A program made the position numbers and the translations under genes. Below are positions 55,620 through 64,000 of a stretch of DNA of 64,000 nt, piece after piece. How positions within the stretch are numbered: the stretch's first letter is position 1; the number at the start of each line of letters is the position of its first letter. Under the pieces are notes generated by a model. It was not told where the DNA came from and ran no database searches. It saw only the letters and a list, made by a program, of their open reading frames with translations. This stretch comes from Tetracladium setigerum (taxonomy: Eukaryota; Ascomycota; Leotiomycetes; Helotiales). The DNA lies in contig PZJY01000010.1 of NCBI GenBank assembly GCA_031472005.1, positions 248,001 to 312,000 on the forward strand, read 5' to 3'.

Positions 55620-58600
55620 ATGGAAGGCCTCGGTGTCGCGGCATCTGTTATTGCGGTTGCTACTTTAGCTGACATTGTATATACGCGACTGAGTGCTTAT
55701 TGCAAAGCTGCAAAGAATTGTGGACAAGAAGTCCGAGATTTGAAGGAAGAAGTCAATTTTCTCGCAGCTCTTCTGACACGACTTGGTCGACTGGCTCAAG
55801 AGTACGAAGAAGAGGAGGCGGAACAGACTGTCTATGGGTCACCAAGCAGTCCAGCACTAAAGGAAGTTCCAGGATATATCTCAGCTTGTCAGGCAATCCT
55901 GACGCGTATCGATCTTGTCTTGATTAATTTCGAGTCAGAGGGAGCTCTTCTACCTTTGCAGGACGACACGAACGAGTCAAAAACGAAGAATTTCTTCAAA
56001 CGATTATCTCAAGCGAACTTGAAGTGGCCATATTCAAAGCCTGAGACGAAGGAACTTATCGAGACCCTCGAACGATACAAATCCACATGCAGCCTGGCAA
56101 TGTCGGCTGATGGGCTGTCCGCCATTAGAGAAGTACTCTTTACCACCAAACTTTCCAATAAGATTCTAGAAGAAATCAAGTCGAATACAGAACAGCTTGA
56201 ACAATTCTTCGAGACTGAAGAAACTCAAAAGATGCTTCAGTGGTTCGGGCCAGTGAATCCAGCCTCAAAGCACGCAGAATTTCGGAGGCAGTATCAAGAG
56301 GGAACGGGACGGTGGATATTCGACACTCCAGAGTTTGCGACGTGGGCGAAGACAGAAAATTCAGGCTTATGGATTTATGCCATTCCTGGAGCTGGTAAAA
56401 CCATTCTTGCGTGGGTTGTATCCAGCTTTTTTCCGGTGTTCATTTACTGATCTTGGCCAAGCTCGCTGGTAATTGAGACTCTTCAATCTTTACGCCCCAA
56501 GGGATTCGCATACTTCTATTGTCGCTACGATGATCCTAGCAGTCAAAAGCCTTCATCAATACTAGGATCCTTGGTTGCCCAACTGTGTCGTCAAGATACG
56601 AAAGCGTTTGAAGAAGCGCTGAAGATCTACTCAAATCATAACGCATCCAGTCACTTACCAACCATGCCCGCTGAAGAGGAACTTGGAAACCTGTTGAAGC
56701 GTATGTCATTATATTTCAACGGCATTACGATTGTGGTAGACGGCCTTGACGAAGTTGGGCCGAAAATCGACAGATCAGAACTGATTCACGTACTCTCAAC
56801 TCTGAATCAAGATTCCTGTAATATTCGAATTGCCATTTTCAGCCGTGACGAGGCAGACATCAAGCATCAAATGGTCAAATTTGCAGCTGTGTCTATCGCA
56901 GCTAGATCATCAGATCTTCGGCTGTACGTGGCAGCCAAAATGCAATTACTTAGCATTGGAAATAGCAATCTGAGGTCGGAAGTACTAAAAGCACTTATTG
57001 ATGGTGCCGAGGGCATGTAGGTTCCCTAAAGCAAAAAATCGTAGCAAGGCCTGTTCTAGAGCTAACTTCCAATTTAGGTTCTTCTGGACTGTATGCCAAA
57101 TTGATTTACTAAGACGTCTTCCAACGGCAGCCAAAATAAGACAAGCACTTAAAGATCTACCACCAGGATTACCAGGTACATATTGTCGGATATTCGAGAG
57201 AATTGATGAGGAGCAACCAGTCCACACTCAATTATATATCCAACGAGCTCTAAATTGGTTTGTGTGGGCCAAGAGATTACTCTAACTGAGTTAAGCCATG
57301 CCATATGCATGGATGAAAACATCGAGACACTGGACCCAGATGACATTCCACAACCAGACGCAATCCAGAAATGGCTAGGATGCCTTGTTCGTTTAAAGAC
57401 TAACGGCTCTCTTGAACTTGCTCATTTCAGCATCAAGGAATTCCTGCTAAAGGACAGGTCTAGCCTTCCAGATAGTCCCGTCCAGAAATATCTGATGCCT
57501 GAGACCGAGAGATTTAGTCCTCTTCTCTCCTGTTTTACGTATCTATCATTAAATGAGATAAGCCAAACCTCGCTCAATCTACATGATGATAAGGCAGGTC
57601 TGATAGCCTTCAAGGTCCAGTTTCCTTTTTACGAGCACGCTGCTCTCAATGTCGACTACTACATCAGAGACTATGAATCTGAAGAGGAACCAACACAAAT
57701 TCGACGGCTGTTTAAATCCAGCAACCCAAGATCTTTGAACTTTTGGTTCCATTACCTTGCTCGGGTGGACATCTTTGATTCCCGCTCACGAAGCTGGGAC
57801 ACTCATTATTGGACTTATTGGATAACCAGAACAGTTGCTGCGGATAAAATCCGTCATCTGGGTGCTCTTCACGTTGCTTGTGGACTTCTTCTATTCAAAA
57901 CTGTCTGCCGACTGTTGTCTGAACAGTCGATTGCGAATACTCAATTTTCGCGTGATATAACACCTCTACATATTGCTTGTATCCAGACCCGACAGCCAGG
58001 AAGTGAAAGCGTCAATCTCAATGACCTTATGAAATCACCAAAAGGCGGCTCTAAGATAGATGCAGATTCTGTGAAAGAAGATCGCGCGACTCGAATCGTC
58101 AAGGCCATAGTTGCTACCAACACCGATGTCAATGCGATTGTACATCTGAAATTTGATGATAATGTGGAGGCTTACTACTCCCCTCTTTACTTTGCGCTTC
58201 AGACAGGAAATTTGCCAATGTGCGAGATCTTAGTTGAGAAGAAGGCTTTGCTGCTCTGCGACATGAATAGCCTGAATCGCCTGACAGTCCAGCTGCGCCG
58301 GAAGCCTGAAATGCGTAGTCTAACTCCAATCATACAACGCACATTGGAGTACGATAACTATGATGCATCCTTTCGTGCTATCCTGGAAGATTACTTACTT
58401 TCCGTTATCCGTTCCGGAGTGCCGTGGTTTAACAGTGGAGCGGGCTCCAAATCTCGTGGTGATGTTTTTCAGCAAAACCCAACAAATACTGATCGTGAAA
58501 AAGTTAACGAGAGCTTTCTGCGGTCAGTCGAATTGTGCGACATGTATGCAACGGCTCATTACCTTAACGAAGGTGCAGATGTGAACGCTTCTGATAAAAG

Positions 58601-60224
58601 CAGACGAACTGCGCTTATAATCGCAATCCAAAATAGGGATACAAGTATGGCTCAATTCTTACAAGATAAAGGCGCTTCATGGATCCTCCGCTCGCCAAAC
58701 GGCAGAAGACCATTAATTTTTGGTCTCATGAGATCCCCGGATTTAGTTCAGTCCATCTTTACTCGCCGTGAGATCATCCATTTCTTCGACGAGGTCGAAA
58801 TGCCCGACGCCGAGCTTCGAGACATCTTTATCGATGCATGCAGGCTCATTCGCCTCGATACTTTGGAACTAGTTCTATCTCATGCCACTGTAAACGATAA
58901 ATTGGCAACAGTCCGCAAGTTGCTAGAAGACCTTCCATTCAAAAGAATTCATCTGAAATTATCTGTTTTAGGCATTCTGCATGCAAATGGAGTACTGGAT
59001 GCCAAGAGACGCCAAATATTCTTCTTGTCAATGTGCAACACACAGCAAATGACACTGATTGAGAATTTTCTCTCATCCGATCCAGACTTCGATCCGTCCC
59101 TATGCAATCCTCTTGCCTTCAATGCTTGGAAGAGAGAGGAGGGCTATGTAGTCGGGATTCCTATCGATGTAAATTTAGAGACATCCGGATACCGAGTAGA
59201 CTATTCTGAAACAGATGACGATGATGACGTAGATGAATATTGGGAAACAGATGAAGATGAGAGAGCACGTCGATGTTGCGGATCACCAGAAGACAAATAC
59301 TGCATTTGCTGGGCAACTAGTAGAGCCTCCTCAAACGTCTTGTTGGCGATCGGGAAGAGATTAGTCCAGCTACATGGTCCTAGCATCATTCAAGGACATC
59401 TGCAACTGGCGGTTCGACGAGGCAATTGCAAGATCGTAAAAATACTACTTGACCTCGGCGACGATCCTAACAGACCATGCGTCGATGGTACACACATCAT
59501 ACACCATGCCGTCTATAACAAGATAGCAGCTGATGATGAGCCATCAAATTCAAACGATGCCGCTCAAATGCTCGAAATTATTCAGAAGGCAGGCGGAGAT
59601 ATTTTTGCTACAAATCGTGGTGGGAATGCAATTCATTTCGCCATGAGAGCTCGATCGGTCTCAGCCGTGGAATACCTTTTGTCACAAGGTCTTGATCTAT
59701 ATGCTACAGATTGTCTAGGTTCTCAGCCTATGCATGTTGCCATCCGAGCTGAATTTGAAGCAGGATTAGACATCATCCTCAAGGATCCTCGTTTTCCAAA
59801 CAAAGTCAACGACGCCGATGATGAATATGGCACGCCACTCTACAGCGCTGCATCCTGTGGGTATACGATTATTGTCGAGAAAATCTTACTGGCAGGTGCT
59901 TCAATAAATGGGTATTCCCTGCCTGGCAATTATCTCGGACCAGCACTGTACATTGCCTGCGCCAACGGTCATGCAGCTGTCGTCAAGATGCTGCTTTCGC
60001 ACGGTGCAGATCAAAACATACTGGGTCCTAGGTACCACAGCGCAACAGAAGTAGCCCAAGCCTGGGAGCGAAATGATATTTTAGTGATTTTGAGAAACCA
60101 TGCGGAATTAGAAAACAGTCTCTCACGAAAAGGAGAAGACGGTTCTGATTCTCGAGCCCCCACCGACGACGATATACCTGCTCTTGATTGCTTCCACAGA
60201 ATGGATTTGGTTTTGGATTCGTAA
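55620..60224 (+). CDS. NLR-like STAND protein: N-terminal effector domain, NACHT, ankyrin repeats
   Basis: Fungal NOD-like receptor, probably cytosolic, of the kind implicated in non-self recognition and regulated cell death. Exons 55620-56410, 56462-57016 and 57078-60224 give about 1,497 residues. The N-terminal domain (MEGLGVAASVIAVATLADIV, about 220 residues) is the common fungal STAND N-terminus. NACHT follows, with P-loop IYAIPGAGKTILAS, Walker B ITIVVDGLDEVG and the winged-helix part with RRLPTAAKIRQALKDLPPGLPGTY. The C-terminal 700 residues hold ankyrin units, such as TALIIAIQNRDTSMAQFL, NAIHFAMRARSVSAVEYLL and ALYIACANGHAAVVKMLLSHGAD. Units are irregular, not the near-identical type. 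Frame breaks once at the GGG of 57266-57268; one missing base makes exon 3 exact. A less likely start lies at 55527. Confidence 0.85.
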
Positions 60225-61659
60225 CCGAGGGAGTATTTTCAATGTCTCTGCATCTTGAGCATTGTAAAGATTGGTTTTTGATAGACTTTGCATCTTAAAT
60301 TTTCAAGTGATGGGAAGGTGTCGTTCCTGGAGATAAGTGCGGCAGCAAGGATAAACAGTGAAGGGCGAGGCAGAAGAAGAATTAAGATTTTACTATTGCT
60401 AAATTTGGATGAGTGTCACTTGAATAAAATGTTTCTGGGTCCGTGAGAATGAAGAACAAGCTATGTGCTGTTAGGAAGTGATGGTTGATTGAATACTTAA
60501 TCAAAATTGGAGAATATTACTCCCACCAAAGCCAACATTATCATAGACATTGAAAAATCCTCCAGATACCCCAACACCTTGCCCTTCTTAGTTGCTAGCC
60601 ATGTTTCTAAATCAATTGAATCAGAAGTGCGTATCTCAGACTTCTGTTGCGATGCAATAGAAGGGCGCATAACATGTGTATCCCACCAAATTCCGCCACG
60701 CAAATTGGGTTTGATGTGGCCGGATTGTGCACCACACTTTAAAACCCAAGAATTTCTTTTGATCAGAGTGGATTGCTGTTGTATTTATGATTGCAATTTA
60801 GAGATATCTCATTGCACCTGGTGTGATGTTGAGATGAACCTTGAGGAGGTCAACGACGTATCTGGGCACGTGATAATGCCTACCCTTGTCGTCTAGCAGA
60901 CCAATCATGGGAATAGCGGAAAATCATATTTCCAGCGCCGCAACCACTTGATGGTGGTTGTTGTGTTCAACCTGGAAAGTTGCCATCTGACGATCGCAGG
61001 GACGACCATAATCACAACTCTACAACAAATCAATGCAGCAGAAGTAAATCCTGGTATGTGAACACAAACTTTTGCCTATCAACCATAGAGCTATCTTTAC
61101 TCCAATTGAGACTGACGCGACTTCTCGTCACGTCAAACATTTTATTGCTACCCTCCAAAAATCTCATGATCCTTTTCCCAACCCCTCAACAAGCTTCTCA
61201 TCTATTACATACCCAATTTCATCGTCCGCGACGCGCTTTGAGTAGCATCTCAGATTGAAGCATTTCAGATGCCATTATCTCTCAGGGGAACCGGCGCAAA
61301 GCTGTGCTGAAGTCTTGGGCGTTGACGAAATCTAGCCGGGAAAATCCTGCATCAACTCGAAATCCTCGTGCATATATCTATCACATGGCTAATCTTTCAA
61401 TCTCAATACAGCTCATTTTTCTACTCCAAACCGAAAGCGATTCAAAGGACTTGCTGAACGCCACACTCGAACTCGGGAGTCTGAGGCGCGTACTCGTCGT
61501 CAGGCCATTTTTCACACTGAGATTGAGGATATTAGACACGTCTGACCAACCAATCCAAAGAACAAATCTCAAGAGCCTGCTACCACTGGACTTCAATTTG
61601 GTGAAATTGAGGGCGTACGAGTGCTGTATTCACAATTTTACGACTAAGATACAGACAAG
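60225..61659. other. Intergenic region; possible short minus-strand frame
   Basis: The minus frame at 60497-60703 ends with LETWLATKKGKVLGYLEDFSMS and a hydrophobic tail that looks somewhat protein-like. It has no clear start, introns or family. The CT-rich leader of the BTB-bromodomain gene occupies the end. Confidence 0.3.
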
Positions 61660-62946
61660 ATGTCTTTCGAGGGTGTTGATTTGACTGCTGAGGCAGGTCA
61701 TCCTACCTCTATCTCATGGCAGTTAGTCACCCATTATTCTTTTGAAATCACAACTAACACAACAAGCACCCCTCACCCCATCTTTGCTATCATTCTCGTT
61801 GGTGCCGATGAAGTCCCTTTTGGCATCCAGAAAGCCCTTCTCTGTGCACACTCCTCGTATTTCAAACAACTCTTCGACAGCCAAGGTCCAGAGCAAAGCC
61901 TGGAGCAAATCATTAAGCTTCCAGACACAGATTTCACCATCTTTGGTTGCTTCCAAAATTTTATCTTCACTGGCAACGTCTATGACAAAGCTGGTGGCAT
62001 TGAAATTCCATCCTATCCTATCCTCATGGGCGTCTGGCGACTTGCGACCAAATTAGCCATGGCACCCCTTCGCATCGCGGTTCTCGAAACCATGGCCGAA
62101 AGACGCGAACTCACTGGTGCCATCCCTGGCGCATCTCTCCTTGAACAAGCTTGGAAAGAGACTGAAGAAGGCAGCGGTCTCCGCAAGATGCTCATCAACT
62201 GGGCCGCAGAACACATGCACGCCTCGGCACCCACACGCAACGAATTCGTCCAAGCCCTCCCGAAACACATTCTCACCGAACTCGTCCTAACTATGGGCGA
62301 CATGAACTCAAACTCCATCAATCCCGTCTCACCCCGTAGACACAAAGCATCCTTCAACAACCCCGTCGACATCGACTTTGAGCAATCCAAGCCCCCAACG
62401 ATCAAACGTCGCAAGTCTGAGGTCATCGGAGCAAAAGTCCATCCACTAGATGAAGCCTACGACAACAAACCCGTCATTAAAAAGGCCCGTAAATCCGAAC
62501 CCATCCGTCGACCAGCCGTCCGCCGCTCCACCGGCACACCCGCCGCCGACATCCCCATCACACCCGAACAAGATCTCGAAGACTGCCGCCTCCTCATCAA
62601 CCGTATGCTAACCGCGCCCTCCTACTGGACACGCTACGTCAAATACTTCCGCGAGCCTGTCGATCCCGTTCGCGAACGTCTGGATAACTACTTCGCTGTC
62701 GTCAAACGTCCCATGGATCTCAAGACTATTCAGACAAAGATGAATAATAATGAGTATGTGGATGCCGCCGGCTTCGAGGCAGATGTGAGACAGATCTTTC
62801 AGAATGCGTATGAGTATTGGCAGAAGGATGATTTGGTGTTTAAGGAGTGTGAGACTTTCGAGGGGTTTTTCAATAGGCAGTGGGCGCAACGACATCAGAA
62901 AGCTGGTGCGTCGTCGCGGATCAAAGCGGAGACTGTGGACGAGTGA
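61660..62946 (+). CDS. BTB/POZ - bromodomain fusion protein
   Basis: Intronless, 428 residues. Residues ~40-150 form a BTB/POZ domain: FGIQKALLCAHSSYFKQLFD, then DTDFTIFGCFQNFIFTGNVY, as in fungal BTB proteins that oligomerise or bind Cullin-3. A basic linker (residues ~225-300) with KRRKSE and KKARKSEPIRRP suggests nuclear import. Residues ~305-410 form a bromodomain with REPVDPVRERLDNYFAVVKRPMDLKTIQ (ZA loop and helix A) and VRQIFQNAYEYWQKDDLVF (helix B/BC loop). The asparagine that normally contacts acetyl-lysine (second N in N-x3-YN) appears replaced by Trp387, so binding may be altered or lost. It probably acts in chromatin or ubiquitin-linked transcription control. The stop codon lies in the first unit of a GAGT microsatellite. 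Confidence 0.85.
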   Translation: MSFEGVDLTAEAGHPTSISWQLVTHYSFEITTNTTSTPHPIFAIILVGADEVPFGIQKALLCAHSSYFKQLFDSQGPEQSLEQIIKLPDTDFTIFGCFQNFIFTGNVYDKAGGIEIPSYPILMGVWRLATKLAMAPLRIAVLETMAERRELTGAIPGASLLEQAWKETEEGSGLRKMLINWAAEHMHASAPTRNEFVQALPKHILTELVLTMGDMNSNSINPVSPRRHKASFNNPVDIDFEQSKPPTIKRRKSEVIGAKVHPLDEAYDNKPVIKKARKSEPIRRPAVRRSTGTPAADIPITPEQDLEDCRLLINRMLTAPSYWTRYVKYFREPVDPVRERLDNYFAVVKRPMDLKTIQTKMNNNEYVDAAGFEADVRQIFQNAYEYWQKDDLVFKECETFEGFFNRQWAQRHQKAGASSRIKAETVDE

Positions 62947-62987
62947 GTGAGTGAGTGAGTGAGTGAGTGAGTGAGTGAGTGAGTGAG
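62940..62987 (+). repeat. (GAGT)n microsatellite overlapping a stop codon
   Basis: Eleven tetranucleotide units; the TGA stop of the bromodomain gene is part of the first. Each unit contains GTGAGT, identical to the consensus 5' splice-donor hexamer. Confidence 0.85.
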
Positions 62988-63801
62988 GGGATCTATCTGA
63001 TGGGGTTTTCCACGAGTTGTACAATACTGTACAACACTTTTGCTCCGCCTCATATCTGGCGTTTGTTATTTCATTCTTTCTCCATAGCCTCTGTTCCTCT
63101 TCCCCTACCCTACCTATCGTTCTTTGGCTACGAAAATTCTACAAAACGAAGAATCAGCGTAGGAAATACGGTTGAGCTTCTATATCAATGTCCGTCATCA
63201 ATTTTTATTTCCTTAATCAGCTGGTATATTATACCACCAAACGATGTATACATAGGAGATATTAAGCCAGCACATACATGTACTTTAGTATTATCACCGA
63301 AGTTATCTCGTCACCTTCTTAGGTGATCTTGAGTGGGCGTATGTCAATGTATTTTTTACTTTTTCTGTAGAGTGTGTGTTTGTTCTGTCATCATCCAGTG
63401 TTGGGTTTATCTTTCATTTTCACGTAGTCCATTGAGGAAGTAAGCAAGGGGTACGGGAGTGGGAATTGCTCTACCTAATAACGCTATGAGACTCTCTATA
63501 AATTGGAAAATCTACCTCATGAAATCATTGAAGTTTTGTGAATGTTGGCGAGTTTTACCTCCCTGGATTGGGTCGTGACGTAGAGACTGCATGGCTATCC
63601 AGGTACACACAATAACAATACTTTGTTGGACTGTACCTAGGTATCTAAGGTTGGTAGGTATAGTAGCTAGCCGAAGGTGTATTAGAAAGATAATTTGCTG
63701 AAAAGGTTGATTCTCGCTATCCAATTACACAAAAAGCAGAACGCCCTCTCGTGATGGTTTATTAATACTGCAATGTAATATTCTGTTGTTTGCTTCTCAA
63801 T
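62988..63801. other. Convergent 3' flanks
   Basis: About 800 bp between two converging genes. No conserved frame, RNA gene or repeat recognised. Confidence 0.4.
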
Positions 63802-64000
63802 CTATCTACTCTTTTTCACCCCACTAAACCTTGCATAGATACTCAGGTACTTACCTTGCTTAACCCCCTCCCCCCGGCTCCATAATTTCAATTCCGCCAC
63901 CGCTTCCCTCTCACTCTTCCTCAATATCACCTCTCCTCTCTCACAGATCCAGTCCATCGGCCCCTCTACAATCAGCTCACTCTCTAACCATTCAAATAAC
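63802..64000 (-). CDS. C-terminal end of an unrecognised gene running off the right edge
   Basis: On the complementary strand an open, protein-like frame enters at the right edge (LFEWLESELIVEGPMDWICE, then Glu/Arg/Lys-rich RGEVILRKSEREAVAELKLW). It continues to a TAG at 63802-63804. A GTAAGT donor-like site at 63854 could instead end an exon there, with the true terminus further left. The amphipathic, highly charged helix gives no family. About 65 residues visible. Confidence 0.45.
   Translation of the reverse strand, partial: LFEWLESELIVEGPMDWICERGEVILRKSEREAVAELKLWSRGEGVKQGKYLSIYARFSGVKKSR

Noticed and set aside
61304..61684. Separate small gene upstream of the BTB-bromodomain gene
   Set aside because: Low-complexity frame overlapping the start of a well-supported gene; more likely its 5' leader.

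Overview
The window looks like a chromosome segment of a filamentous ascomycete (Pezizomycotina). Most genes carry several 40-150 bp GT-AG introns with CTAAC-type branch sites. The protein families are typical of such fungi: HET-domain protein, NLR-like NACHT/ankyrin protein, RTA1-like membrane protein, Zn2Cys6 regulators, 2EXR protein, tannase/feruloyl esterase and small secreted cysteine-rich proteins. A Leotiomycete (Helotiales-like) source is a guess from overall protein character; the species is not identifiable by eye. Exon joins were derived by hand from splice signals and reading-frame continuity.

Left third (1-23 kb): a tannase/feruloyl esterase cut by the left edge, a decayed zinc-ribbon-like gene, a CoA-binding-fold protein, a single-pass membrane protein, a SAM methyltransferase and an F-box-like protein. 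Then comes a divergent pair, an NAD(P)-binding NmrA-like protein and a Zn2Cys6 regulator, which share a promoter holding seven CCGC cores at exact 11-bp steps. A DsbA/FrnE-type oxidoreductase, a broken FAD oxidoreductase, a second decayed tannase, a HET-domain gene and an RTA1-like gene follow.

Middle (24-41 kb): short-chain dehydrogenase, amidase, an unrecognised gene, a Zn2Cys6 regulator, a monocarboxylate-type MFS transporter and an aldehyde dehydrogenase stand side by side and could form a catabolic cluster. Next are two paralogous six-cysteine secreted proteins, head to head across a degenerate ~180-195 bp tandem repeat, and an APH-fold kinase.

Right third (41-64 kb): a kelch-type membrane protein, a 3.2 kb gene desert, a very repetitive mucin-like GPI-anchored wall protein, a 2EXR gene between two copies of a ~200-bp direct repeat, a ~1,500-residue NACHT-ankyrin NLR, a BTB-bromodomain fusion, and the C-terminal end of a gene running off the right edge.

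A technical pattern runs through the window. Nine genes of unrelated families are interrupted by about eleven frame breaks. Each is explained by one missing base, nearly always a G or C in a short G/C run, and the exon arithmetic becomes exact if that base is supplied. Other genes (amidase, ALDH, MFS, both regulators, SDR, kelch protein) are fully open. I therefore treat these breaks as probable consensus errors rather than pseudogenes. Nonsense codons and internal deletions in the FAD oxidoreductase, second tannase, zinc-ribbon gene and the 28-kb gene cannot be explained this way.
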